A stretch of DNA of 14,885 nucleotides from Acidobacteriota bacterium (GCA_023415725.1 JAEZJR010000259.1:1-14885), one strand, 5' to 3'; shown: positions 1 to 7,673, counted from the first letter of the stretch. Notes: a model not told the origin generated them from the letters alone. Program-made: numbers and translations.

Positions 1-44
1 GTACTCGCGGGTTTGCGGGTCAAATCAGAAAAAGGAGATTAGCA

Positions 45-420
45 ATGAGCATCGTTACAAAACACATCGGCAAAGTTCAACTGCTTTCGGTTCTGCTCGC
101 TTTCGTGGTGACGTTAGGTTCGGCGAACGTTTTCGCCCAAACCCCTCCGGCCACTTCACAGGCAAAGAACACTAAGACTGCAAAGGCAAAGGCACCTTCA
201 AAGACAATGAAGGCGAAAAAAAAAAGACGTCACGCTCGAAGAAGCACGAGAACGGGCGTTAAGAAGGGTTAAAGGCACCGTCGAATCTGGTGATCTGCAA
301 TCAAGAAATGGCAAGCAAGTCTACGCATTCGAGATCCGAAACGCAAAGGGGAAGGTTCGGGACGTTTGGGTAGACCCAAAATCAGGAAAGATCGTGCATA
401 ACTCGCCTGAACATAAGTAA
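45..420 (+). pseudogene. Exported PepSY-domain protein, reading frame broken at an A10 tract
   Basis: ATG at 45 is preceded by a good Shine-Dalgarno (AGGAG, 33-37, 7 nt spacing). The first frame gives a Sec-type signal peptide (basic start, hydrophobic core around residues 12-28, cleavage probably near VFA-Q), then a Lys/Ala/Thr-rich linker, and stops at 270-272 after 75 residues with a very basic tail. From about 226 the +1 frame reads DVTLEEARERALRRVKG, then GKQVYAFEIRNAKGKVRDVW, then VDPKSGKIVH, ending with TAA at 418-420. That is a typical PepSY domain (small extracytoplasmic domain seen in peptidase propeptides and regulatory proteins). Removing one A from the run at 216-225 fuses both parts into a 124-residue protein with no internal stop. 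I therefore read one gene, either frameshifted, expressed by slippage, or carrying a sequencing indel. Its partner and function are unknown. Confidence 0.8.
216..225 (+). other. A10 homopolymer at the frameshift point of the PepSY gene
   Basis: Ten consecutive A lie exactly where the signal-peptide frame and the PepSY frame separate. The frames differ by one base, so a tract of nine A would restore a continuous protein. Runs of A of this length are known sites of RNA polymerase slippage and of replication or sequencing indels; the sequence alone cannot tell which applies. Confidence 0.85.
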
Positions 421-466
421 AAGGAGTCGATCAAGGGGAAGGTGAAACCTCGGGCCAGCCTGCCTG

Positions 467-528
467 AGACAAACAGCGACCGGGCAACTGGAATTGCTAG
501 GATCCAGTTGCCCGGTCGCTGTTTGTCT
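467..528. terminator. Perfect 26-bp inverted repeat between convergent genes, likely bidirectional terminator
   Basis: The left arm (467-492, starting AGACAAACAG) and right arm (503-528, ending CTGTTTGTCT) are perfectly complementary over 26 bp, with a 10-nt loop (493-502). It sits between the PepSY gene end (420) and the S46 peptidase end (535), which converge. Neither side has a classical T-run after the stem, but the distal stem ends in TGTTTGTCT on both strands. A bidirectional terminator or a 3'-end-protecting hairpin is the simplest reading. Such a long perfect stem is more than a terminator needs. Confidence 0.6.
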
Positions 529-534
529 AAAAAC

Positions 535-2586
535 CTAGTTTGCCGTCAGCTCGTTGGCGAGTTCGTTAGCGTCGTAGATCTTCCGAAGGGCTTCAAGGAT
601 GCCCGCCGAATGGACGCCCACGGCTCGCGAACCTTCCGCCTCCTCGATGTACCAATAGCGGTTCGAGAGCTTCTGAAGATTGCTGTCGAAGTTCAGGCCG
701 ACAAGCTCGCCGTTGCGGTTGATCACGGGCGAACCCGAGTTGCCGCCGATCGTGTCCGCTGTGTAAACAAAATTCAGTGGTGTCGAAAGATCGACCCGAT
801 CCCGCCGTGACTTAACGCTGTCCGCCAGATCGAACGGCGATTTCTCAGCAAAGCTAAGTGCCCGATCGTAAAGCCCGAAGAACGTGGTCTTGTACGGAAC
901 AAGAGTCGTATCTTCCTCATACCCTTTTACAACGCCGTATTCGATCCGCAACTGCGAATTGGCATCCGGCGGGATCGTCTTTCCATAAACCGCAAATCGT
1001 GCCTGAGCGATCTTAGTGCCGTTCGCCGTTTCGACGTCGGTGATGTTCTTCTCGTTCCATGCACGAAGTTCACGCACGATCGGCTCGACGCGGCGAGCCA
1101 ATGTGATCATCGGATCCGTCGAGGAGGCGATCGCGGACGCGGGGCCCTCGATCAACGCACGGCGAGCCGCCGGATCGATCAGCTTGGTTTCCCGAACTGC
1201 CTTACGAACAACTTCCGCCGGCTCGGCATCGCCGAGAGCAGCCTTAATGAACGGGTCGTTCGCGCCGAGTACCTTCCGGGCCTGCGTCAGCCAATCGGTC
1301 AAGGCCGCTTCCTCCATCTCGATGTAAATGGGAGCGGGCGAATACAGCGAATTTTTGAATGCTTCCAGGCGCGTATCCCGGTACTCGGGATATCGCTGCT
1401 GATTCGGCTTCGGTAACTCGGTGTGGTAGTTGACGATCTGCTGGGCGATCGTCGCCAGCCTTGAAGCGGCAAGATTCGAGTACGCAAGCTGGTTCGCCTT
1501 GGCCGGCAATTGCTTGTAAGCACTCGCTATGTTCTCCCAAGCCGGCGCGTATTGGCGATTCAGTTCAGGCTTTTGCGCGAGCCTGTCGCGAAGTTCCTTC
1601 TCCTCGGCTTCCTTGCGGCCGAAGTTGCGCGGGTTAAGGAGTCCTTCCTGCTGGCCGGCCAAACGCTTGAGAGAGTTGGCGAATGAACGCATTCCGGGGT
1701 TGGCTTGGCGAGCCTGCTCAGGTCCCAGTTTGGCGTAATTCTCTAGAGCTCGCCGTCGGGTTTCCCACACCTGCTTCTGCAGCGGGTTCCCCACGTCGCG
1801 CTGATAAGCAAGCTGCGAGACGGTCAGCAGGCGGGCTGTTGAACCTGGATAGCCGGAAACAAGTACGAACTCACCATCCTTTGCTCCGGTTTCCGACCAC
1901 TTGAAGTAATTCGGCGTGCCGGCCGGTTTGTCGTTTTCGTAAGCCCGCAGGAACGTGAAATCCAGATCGTGCCGCGGAAACGTGAAGTTGTCGAGGTCAC
2001 CGCCGAAAAATGCCGCCTGCTCCTCCGGAGCCATAACCAGGCGGATGTCTCGGTAGATTTTAAAACGATAAAGCCAATACTCTCCGCCGCTGTAGAACGA
2101 GATGACCTGGCAGGTCAGCCCCGCCGGACAATCCTTCTCGATATTCGCGATCTCGGCAGATCGCTTAGCAGCGTCACCTGCATCGCCGGCAGCCTTCTGG
2201 ACGCGCTCACTGACGTTCTCGTATGAGGCGAGCACGGTCGCGCTGGCGTCCGGGATCTTCAGTTCATCCGCTTGTGTCTTCGCGTAAAAGCCAGTTTTCA
2301 ACAGATCACGCTCTTTGCTCGAAAGCCGCTCGATGTAGCCGGCTGCAACGTGGTGATTGGTGGCAATAAGGCCGTTCGGGGACACGAACCCCGCGGAGGC
2401 GTTGTTCACCTTGGGCGACGCCAGCCGGATCCTGTCCAGGAACTCTTGTGTCGGTTCGAAACCGTAGCGTTCCTTCCACTGCTTCAACGGCGGGTTATCG
2501 AAGGTCCACATGCCCTCGTCCGCAAGCACCGGAAACGAGGCAAACAAGAAGCCAGCCAGAACAACAGCAACAATTATTTTCTTCAT
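535..2586 (-). CDS. S46-family dipeptidyl peptidase (DPP7/DPP11-like), exported
   Basis: A 683-residue exported serine peptidase of family S46, which removes dipeptides from peptide N-termini in the periplasm or at the cell surface. An N-terminal signal peptide ends near VLA-DE (residue 22). The chymotrypsin-like triad can be read from family motifs: His79 in ATNHHVAAGYI, Asp209 in FTFPRHDLDF, and Ser617 in GGNSGSPV. The length is close to that of characterised S46 enzymes (about 700). Eighteen residues after the catalytic Ser, where DPP11 has Arg (Asp/Glu specificity) and DPP7 has Gly, this protein has Ser635 (NFDSN), so acidic P1 preference is unlikely; this is inference from position. Start at 2586 gives the signal peptide directly; SD is weak. 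It is transcribed alone, diverging from the 2734 gene. A role in peptide nutrition is likely. Confidence 0.93.
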   Translation of the reverse strand: MKKIIVAVVLAGFLFASFPVLADEGMWTFDNPPLKQWKERYGFEPTQEFLDRIRLASPKVNNASAGFVSPNGLIATNHHVAAGYIERLSSKERDLLKTGFYAKTQADELKIPDASATVLASYENVSERVQKAAGDAGDAAKRSAEIANIEKDCPAGLTCQVISFYSGGEYWLYRFKIYRDIRLVMAPEEQAAFFGGDLDNFTFPRHDLDFTFLRAYENDKPAGTPNYFKWSETGAKDGEFVLVSGYPGSTARLLTVSQLAYQRDVGNPLQKQVWETRRRALENYAKLGPEQARQANPGMRSFANSLKRLAGQQEGLLNPRNFGRKEAEEKELRDRLAQKPELNRQYAPAWENIASAYKQLPAKANQLAYSNLAASRLATIAQQIVNYHTELPKPNQQRYPEYRDTRLEAFKNSLYSPAPIYIEMEEAALTDWLTQARKVLGANDPFIKAALGDAEPAEVVRKAVRETKLIDPAARRALIEGPASAIASSTDPMITLARRVEPIVRELRAWNEKNITDVETANGTKIAQARFAVYGKTIPPDANSQLRIEYGVVKGYEEDTTLVPYKTTFFGLYDRALSFAEKSPFDLADSVKSRRDRVDLSTPLNFVYTADTIGGNSGSPVINRNGELVGLNFDSNLQKLSNRYWYIEEAEGSRAVGVHSAGILEALRKIYDANELANELTAN

Positions 2587-2661
2587 TTTTTCTATCCGCC
2601 GCAGCGAGTGGAGAGCTTATACGCCTGAAGTGCGCTTCATTCTCGCGGAAATTTGATTCAA

Positions 2662-2670
2662 ATTATACCA
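2662..2670 (-). promoter_or_regulatory. Extended -10 promoter for the S46 peptidase gene
   Basis: On the minus strand this reads TGGTATAAT: a consensus TATAAT hexamer (2662-2667) with the TGn extension (2668-2670). No good -35 is visible at 17 nt, which is typical of extended -10 promoters. The start of transcription would be near 2655, leaving a leader of roughly 70 nt before the start codon at 2586. Confidence 0.6.
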
Positions 2671-2733
2671 AAACGGGTGCAAAAAGTTCGTAGCCCCCAC
2701 CTCTGACCTGATAAAGTACCGGCTAGTCGCTAT

Positions 2734-3798
2734 ATGCAAAGGATCATTGCGTTCGTCACTTTACTGACTATCTCAATTGTCCAAGTCCCGGCAGCTTGGG
2801 CGTTCGAAACCGACCAATACAATCTCCCGCCGGTCCCGCTTGCAGACATCGGCGACGAGGTTGCGGAGTACACTGCAGAAAATATTCGCGCCGCCGTAAT
2901 TAAAATAAATAAAGAGATCGAAGAACGGCAGAAATGTCTTTCGCGAAGATGCGAAGCCGAAAACACCGAGAGGCTGATTTACCTCCGTTCCGACTTCGCG
3001 ATAGCCCGGGAAGTATACAAGCGGCTCGGTTACGGTATTATCGCCTTCGCCAAGGCGGGGAGTTGGATGGACTCGCATCGGTTCCGATCTCAGCCCGCCC
3101 GATTTAAGACCCCTTACCGCCACTCGATCTACGCATCATTGTCTACCAATTATTTTACGATAAGCCCGACCGTCAATCTTTACGGCACCAGTTTGGGGAC
3201 AGACAAGATCGCCCACTTCTTTCAGCAAGGCTACACATACTACAAGGTTTACACTCGTGAACTGTCGAAGGGCTCCACGGAACTCGACGCTAGAGAGAAG
3301 GCTACAGCCTGGGGCAGAATGACGGAACACACGTATTACGGCACCCTCGTAGGCGGAGTCTTTTCGAACGCTGACCTGGCGGCTAACTACGCCGGAATGA
3401 AGTTCTACGAAGGGTTAACCAGACCTGTAAAGATCGGTGGATACATACGGCCCCCGACGTTGGTTTTGAAGAACGGGCAGTGGGCGTTAAACGAAGGCGA
3501 ACTGACCCAAGATAACCTGCTGCGGCCGTTCATCACCGACCATCTTAATGAAGCATTGAATCCATCTGTTTTCGCTCCCGGTCTTCGTTCAGCCGTACGT
3601 GGGGTAGTTAGAAAACAAAGCTGCTCGCAGTGGATCGCCCTTGACCCGATGAGGACAAAAGATGACTTTGAAAGGACGACCGCAGAGCTCCGGCTCTGGC
3701 ACGGGGAAGCTTACGGCTTTAAAGTGAGCACGAAATTCGTAACCATCGCGAACACCTGCTTCCCTGAAGTCAACGGCCGACTAAGTAGTGATGAATAA
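2734..3798 (+). CDS. Exported protein of unknown function with a DKIAHFFQQG motif
   Basis: A 354-residue protein I cannot assign to a named family with confidence. It starts with a clear Sec signal peptide (hydrophobic 4-20, likely cleavage after AWA, residue 23). Residues 40-100 are charged and helical, with two cysteines (68, 73) that could form a disulfide after export. The most motif-like part is residues 150-165, GTDKIAHFFQQGYTYY, followed by GRMTEHTYYGTLVGGVFSNAD (about 184-204) and NYAGMKFYEGL. The DKxxHF pattern recalls small envelope proteins such as YfiM/DUF2279, but the resemblance is short and I do not rely on it. There is no additional obvious membrane span. The start has only a weak SD. 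It diverges from the peptidase and ends 2 bp from the convergent aminotransferase. Probably periplasmic or outer-membrane associated. Confidence 0.75.
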   Translation: MQRIIAFVTLLTISIVQVPAAWAFETDQYNLPPVPLADIGDEVAEYTAENIRAAVIKINKEIEERQKCLSRRCEAENTERLIYLRSDFAIAREVYKRLGYGIIAFAKAGSWMDSHRFRSQPARFKTPYRHSIYASLSTNYFTISPTVNLYGTSLGTDKIAHFFQQGYTYYKVYTRELSKGSTELDAREKATAWGRMTEHTYYGTLVGGVFSNADLAANYAGMKFYEGLTRPVKIGGYIRPPTLVLKNGQWALNEGELTQDNLLRPFITDHLNEALNPSVFAPGLRSAVRGVVRKQSCSQWIALDPMRTKDDFERTTAELRLWHGEAYGFKVSTKFVTIANTCFPEVNGRLSSDE

Positions 3799-3800
3799 TT

Positions 3801-4961
3801 TTATCTCAACACTGCACGCAGCTTTTCCAATGCACCGTCGAGAATGTGATCCTCACGAGCGATGCAAATGCGAACGTACGCGTCCCAGGCATCGCTGTCG
3901 GCGAAGGCTCTACCTGGTGTCATCCCGACCCCTGCGTCGCGCATTAACATCTCGTTGAACGCGATCGAGTCGTTGTACTGCTCAGGGATTCGTGCCCAAA
4001 GGTAGAACGCGGAGCCCGAGTTATAAATATCGAAACCGAGTTCGCGTATGCCCTCTGAAAAGCGGATACGCTTCTGATCGAATTTGTCCCGGAGTTGTGT
4101 GTAATAACTATCGTCCGCCATCACTACTTTCGAGAGAGCTGCCTGCAAAGGCGTGACCGGGCACACGTAAATGACGTTCGCGGCGGCGTTGATCGGGGCG
4201 ATCAGTTCACCTTTGCCATAAGCATATCCGAGCCTCCAGCCCGAGATGTTCCACGACTTGGAGAACGAATTGACCGTGATCGTCCGCTCCCGCATGTCAG
4301 GCAGGCTCGCGATTGGGATGTGCGGATTCTCACCCGTAACGTAATGCTCGTAAACCTCGTCGGAGATGACCAGCAGGTCCAACTCCTTCGCCACACCTGC
4401 GATCGCTTCGAGTTCCGTCTGCGACATCACCTTCCCGCTCGGGTTGGCCGGGGTGCAGACAATTATCGCCCGAAGGGGAAATTCAGCACGGTCTTTCAGC
4501 TCTTTGCACCGAGCCAGCAAGGCGTCCTTTTCGAAGGTGAGGTTCTCATCTAGTTCGAATGCCTCAGATTTAGCACCAAATTCCTCCAGAATGCGCCGGT
4601 GGTATGGGTAATACGGCTCGAAAACCAAAGCGGACTTTCCGCGAAGGTACGATTGGGCTATCCCTATCAATGCCCCGGTCCCGCCGTTGGTCACCATCAC
4701 CTCGAACGGCCTCGCGTCCGGGTCCACTTCGATGTTGTTGAACCGTTTCATCTTCTGTGCGCCCGCTTTGCGCAGATCGGTATCCCCCTCGCTGCCCCCG
4801 TAATGATTGTCGCTGGCGGCAATTATCGTGGCAGCTTCGGCAGCAAGCTGCGGGTTGATGGGCAGTTCCGATTGCCCCTGTACGAGGTTTCCGCTGGGCG
4901 GTACAAGGCGGGTAATAGCCCGAATATCCGGCTTCACTTTCTGGACTTTGGGTTCGGTCAT
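3801..4961 (-). CDS. PLP-dependent class I/II aminotransferase (aspartate aminotransferase-like)
   Basis: A 386-residue cytosolic fold-type I aminotransferase that moves amino groups between an amino acid and a 2-oxo acid. The family landmarks are present in order: glycine-rich NGGTGA (92-97) for cofactor phosphate, Asn173 in PANPSG, Asp201 and Tyr204 in SDEVYEHY, the Schiff-base Lys235 in NSFSKSWNISGWRLGY with Arg243, and a C-terminal VRICIA containing the probable substrate-carboxylate Arg. Length is normal. Exact substrate cannot be read from sequence; aspartate, aromatic or branched-chain acceptors are all possible. Start ATG at 4961 has no SD but lies 8 nt from a candidate extended -10, consistent with a very short or absent leader. 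It diverges from the P450 gene with 56 bp between starts and converges with the 2734 gene. Confidence 0.9.
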   Translation of the reverse strand: MTEPKVQKVKPDIRAITRLVPPSGNLVQGQSELPINPQLAAEAATIIAASDNHYGGSEGDTDLRKAGAQKMKRFNNIEVDPDARPFEVMVTNGGTGALIGIAQSYLRGKSALVFEPYYPYHRRILEEFGAKSEAFELDENLTFEKDALLARCKELKDRAEFPLRAIIVCTPANPSGKVMSQTELEAIAGVAKELDLLVISDEVYEHYVTGENPHIPIASLPDMRERTITVNSFSKSWNISGWRLGYAYGKGELIAPINAAANVIYVCPVTPLQAALSKVVMADDSYYTQLRDKFDQKRIRFSEGIRELGFDIYNSGSAFYLWARIPEQYNDSIAFNEMLMRDAGVGMTPGRAFADSDAWDAYVRICIAREDHILDGALEKLRAVLR

Positions 4962-4969
4962 AAAGCTTT

Positions 4970-4978
4970 AATTTACCA
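4970..4978 (-). promoter_or_regulatory. Possible extended -10 promoter giving a near-leaderless aminotransferase mRNA
   Basis: The minus strand reads TGGTAAATT: TGn plus a 4/6 match to TATAAT (4970-4975), only 8 nt before the ATG at 4961. Transcription would begin at or one or two bases before the start codon. This agrees with the absence of a Shine-Dalgarno. The hexamer match is modest, so the call is tentative. Confidence 0.35.
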
Positions 4979-5017
4979 GTTTAGCGATGAATCCCGAAAT
5001 CGGTTGCCCTCTTGAAA

Positions 5018-6412
5018 ATGTGGCTTTCCGAGGCCAAAAAGGACGATAATTGCACCAGCGTGAAACCTGTTCCCTCGATCGAATTGCCGCCATCGCAGCG
5101 GCCCGGCCTTTTCGGCGGGCACTTCCGCTCATTTCGGAAAGATCCGACCGGCTTTCTAACGCGGCAAGCAGCGCTTGGTGATGTTTCGTACTTCAGATTG
5201 GGCCCGCAGCCGGCTTATGCCATCGCGAATCCGGAAATGGTCCGCGATCTGTTCGTCATCAGCCATTCCAAGTTCAAGAAAGGCCGAGCTCTCCAGCGAG
5301 CAAAGGCGTTGCTAGGCGAAGGATTGCTTACAAGCGAGGGGCAGTTCCACCTGCGGCAGCGCCGGATGATCCAGCCCGCATTCCACCGCGACCGCATCGC
5401 GGAGTATTCCGGTGTCATGGTCGAAGAGGCGTTAAAGTCTACACAAAAATGGCGAGACGGTGAGGTTCTCGACATCGACAAAGAAATGATGCACCTCACG
5501 CTTCGGATCGTAGGCCGGACATTATTCTCTGCGGACGTGACTGACGAAGCGGACGAGGTCGGCCGGGCGATGACGACCGTTACACAGCTGTTTAATTTCC
5601 TGCTCCTCCCGTTCTCGGAACTGCTGGAAAAACTGCCGATCCCACACTCGCGTAAGTTTCACCGTGCCCGGGACACGTTCAACAACGTCATTTTTCGCAT
5701 GATCGACGAGCGAAGGCGATCAGGCGAAAACAAAGGCGATCTGCTTTCCATGTTACTGTTGGCTCGGGACGAGGATGATTCGGGCGTAATGACCGATCAA
5801 CAGATCCGTGATGAAGCCCTTACGCTCTTCCTCGCCGGCCACGAAACCACCGCAAACGCCTTAACGTGGACGTGGATGCTGCTGTCTCAAAATCCGGAAA
5901 TAGCGGCGCGGCTCCGCGCAGAACTCGATCGAGTACTGGCCGGACGCCCGCCCGCGTATGATGACATCCCGAAGCTCACCTATGCCGAACACGTCATTGC
6001 CGAATCCATGCGGCTGTACCCGCCAGCCTGGACCGTCGGACGCTTGGCCATCGAGGAACACTCATTCGGCGGGTATCGCGTTCCGAAAGGAGTTCTAGTC
6101 CTGGCAAGCCAGTGGGTTATGCACCGCGATAAACGCTTTTGGAACGATGCTGACAAATTCTTGCCCGAAAGATGGGAGTCTCTTAGCGTTAAGGAAGCCT
6201 CACAAAAGTTCATCTATTTCCCGTTCGGCGGCGGGGTCCGCCGGTGCATCGGGGAAGGATTTGCCTGGACCGAAGCGATACTGATTCTAGCAACACTCGC
6301 TCAACGCTGGCAGCTCGATCTGGTGCCCGGTCAAAAGATCGGCCTAAACCCAATGATCACGCTGCGTCCGAAATTCGGAATGCGGATGCAGCTCCAGTCA
6401 CGTTCGCCCTAA
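5018..6412 (+). CDS. Cytochrome P450
   Basis: A 464-residue haem-thiolate monooxygenase. Numbering from ATG 5018: the I-helix oxygen-activation motif is AGHETT (273-278), the K-helix ExxR is ESMR (Glu329, Arg332), and the haem-binding loop FPFGGGVRRCIGEGFAW places the axial ligand at Cys410. Length is normal for a soluble, single-domain P450; there is no fused reductase and no evident N-terminal membrane anchor, so it must take electrons from separate ferredoxin or flavodoxin partners, none of which are in this window. Substrate cannot be predicted. An in-frame TTG lies two codons upstream (5012), and GTG codons follow; I chose the ATG because no SD favours another start. It overlaps the convergent glycosylase gene by 4 bp at 6409-6412. 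Confidence 0.92.
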   Translation: MWLSEAKKDDNCTSVKPVPSIELPPSQRPGLFGGHFRSFRKDPTGFLTRQAALGDVSYFRLGPQPAYAIANPEMVRDLFVISHSKFKKGRALQRAKALLGEGLLTSEGQFHLRQRRMIQPAFHRDRIAEYSGVMVEEALKSTQKWRDGEVLDIDKEMMHLTLRIVGRTLFSADVTDEADEVGRAMTTVTQLFNFLLLPFSELLEKLPIPHSRKFHRARDTFNNVIFRMIDERRRSGENKGDLLSMLLLARDEDDSGVMTDQQIRDEALTLFLAGHETTANALTWTWMLLSQNPEIAARLRAELDRVLAGRPPAYDDIPKLTYAEHVIAESMRLYPPAWTVGRLAIEEHSFGGYRVPKGVLVLASQWVMHRDKRFWNDADKFLPERWESLSVKEASQKFIYFPFGGGVRRCIGEGFAWTEAILILATLAQRWQLDLVPGQKIGLNPMITLRPKFGMRMQLQSRSP

Positions 6413-7056
6413 CGGCCCCTGGGGACCTTGCTGACGAACTGGTTCCCCGTGACCCAGAACCTCCACGGATTCTCCACGTCCTCCTCGGCGTAGTCGATCC
6501 CGATCCGCTTACCGACCGAAACTTCGCCAGCTTCAAACGAATCGTAGTTTTCCACCCAAATTTGCTCGCCCGTCAGGTCCGCCCCGTTCAGCGAACGGTC
6601 AATTCCCATTGCAATGCACAATTTCCCCGGTCCGGAGGTCAGATTTCGGTCCTTCATCGCGCCCCGACGCTCTCGCATCACGTCGATCCCTTCGACCGGT
6701 TCGACCGCACGTATGAGGACGACGTGGGGATGATCGATAGGACCGAGCACAAAGTTCAGCTGGTAGTACATCCCGTAGATGAAGAACACATAGGCGTGCC
6801 CGCCGGGCCCATAGGTGACTTCGTTCCTGGCTGTCCGCCTCCCGCCGTAGCTATGAGCCGCTTTATCCGTGACGCCCATATAGGCTTCAAGCTCTACGAT
6901 CATTCCGGATACACGATTTCCCTGCTGGTCCGGCACGACCAATAATTTGCCAAGAAGGTCACGAGCCACGCCGAGCGTGTCGGTCCGTTCGTAAAACAAT
7001 TGGTCAAGTCTGCTTCCCGACAGTCTCGATGGAACACTTTTTGCGATCATACTCAT
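6409..7056 (-). CDS. mpg: 3-methyladenine DNA glycosylase (AAG/MPG family)
   Basis: A 215-residue monofunctional DNA glycosylase that excises alkylated and deaminated purines (3-methyladenine, hypoxanthine) to start base excision repair. By comparison with human AAG, the conserved VELEAYMGVTDKAAHS stretch supplies the catalytic Glu57, Tyr59 and His68 (equivalents of Glu125, Tyr127, His136), and HAYVFFIYGMYY supplies Tyr94, the residue that intercalates in place of the flipped base (Tyr162 in human). GGRRTARN and the VLIRAVEP segment are also typical. Length fits bacterial members (about 190-215). Either ATG 7056 or ATG 7050 could be the start; neither has a strong SD. It diverges from the CBS-domain gene and its stop overlaps the P450 stop on the opposite strand. 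Confidence 0.93.
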   Translation of the reverse strand: MSMIAKSVPSRLSGSRLDQLFYERTDTLGVARDLLGKLLVVPDQQGNRVSGMIVELEAYMGVTDKAAHSYGGRRTARNEVTYGPGGHAYVFFIYGMYYQLNFVLGPIDHPHVVLIRAVEPVEGIDVMRERRGAMKDRNLTSGPGKLCIAMGIDRSLNGADLTGEQIWVENYDSFEAGEVSVGKRIGIDYAEEDVENPWRFWVTGNQFVSKVPRGR

Positions 7057-7156
7057 GTCGAATCGACGTTCTGCTCTGTTTCAATACGAATTATTTCCCA
7101 GTGTATCAATCGACGAGGCAGAGTGCGGACCGTATTCGTCCTAAAAGGGCAAAATT

Positions 7157-7164
7157 AAGGAGGG
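7157..7164 (+). promoter_or_regulatory. Strong Shine-Dalgarno fixing the CBS-protein start
   Basis: AAGGAGGG lies 8 nt before the ATG at 7173. It decides that start against an in-frame upstream extension to 7029 whose extra residues do not resemble any CBS protein. Confidence 0.85.
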
Positions 7165-7172
7165 AAAGATCG

Positions 7173-7610
7173 ATGAACGTAAGTGAAGTTATGACCGCTG
7201 ATCCGGCCTGCTGCACATCTGACACGCCGCTGACCGAAGTGGCAAAAATGATGGTTGAATGCGATTGCGGGGCTATCCCCGTCGTCGACAGCAAGGACAG
7301 CAAAAAGCCGGTTGGAATGATCACCGACCGCGATATCACGATCCGGACCGTCGCCGAGGGCAAAAACCCGCTCGACCTGACGGCTTCCGACGCGATGACC
7401 ACGAATGTAATGACCGTGACACCTGAAACCTCATTGGAGGAGTGTTGCAACCTCATGGAGGAGCAGCAAATACGCCGAGTCGTGGTCGTGGACAAGAACG
7501 GCGCGTGCTGCGGCATGATCGCCCAGGCCGACATTGCGATAAATGCCGACGGCAGCAAGACCGCAGAGGTCGTTCAGGAAGTTTCGAGGACGGCAGGAAT
7601 GTCTGCCTAG
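7173..7610 (+). CDS. Tandem CBS-domain protein with paired cysteines
   Basis: A 145-residue cytosolic protein made only of two CBS domains (roughly 1-62 and 72-128), the module that usually binds adenosine nucleotides and senses energy state. CBS signatures are clear: VMTADP...DTPLTEVAKMM...GAIPVVD...VGMITDRDI in the first half and AMTTNVMTVTPETSL...RRVVVVD...GMIAQADIA in the second. Eight cysteines occur in four pairs: 13/14 (CC), 30/32 (CDC), 91/92 (CC) and 112/113 (CC). Several of these positions are, from memory, common in related stand-alone CBS proteins. No output domain is attached, so it probably acts through a partner or as a nucleotide-dependent regulator. It is monocistronic, with an ideal SD before and an intrinsic terminator after. 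Confidence 0.9.
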   Translation: MNVSEVMTADPACCTSDTPLTEVAKMMVECDCGAIPVVDSKDSKKPVGMITDRDITIRTVAEGKNPLDLTASDAMTTNVMTVTPETSLEECCNLMEEQQIRRVVVVDKNGACCGMIAQADIAINADGSKTAEVVQEVSRTAGMSA

Positions 7611-7619
7611 GGACAAAGC

Positions 7620-7673
7620 TTGAGAGATGTCGCGGCGGAAGATCCCGCTTGGCATCTCTCAATTTTTTCTTTT
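7620..7673 (+). terminator. Intrinsic terminator after the CBS gene
   Basis: A 10-bp perfect stem pairs TTGAGAGATG (7620-7629) with CATCTCTCAA (7653-7662); GC-rich inner sequence can extend it. It is followed at once by TTTTTTCTTTT (7663-7673). It starts 10 nt after the stop codon, so it insulates the CBS gene from the downstream operon. Confidence 0.93.

Noticed and set aside
442..810. Plus-strand open frame through the inverted repeat into the S46 gene
   Set aside because: It runs antisense to the conserved peptidase C-terminus, includes the hairpin, and has no family resemblance.
5012..5017. TTG start for the P450
   Set aside because: It adds only two residues and has no SD that would favour it over the ATG at 5018.
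7029..7172. Longer N-terminus for the CBS protein
   Set aside because: The extra 48 residues are unlike CBS proteins and the strong Shine-Dalgarno points to ATG 7173.
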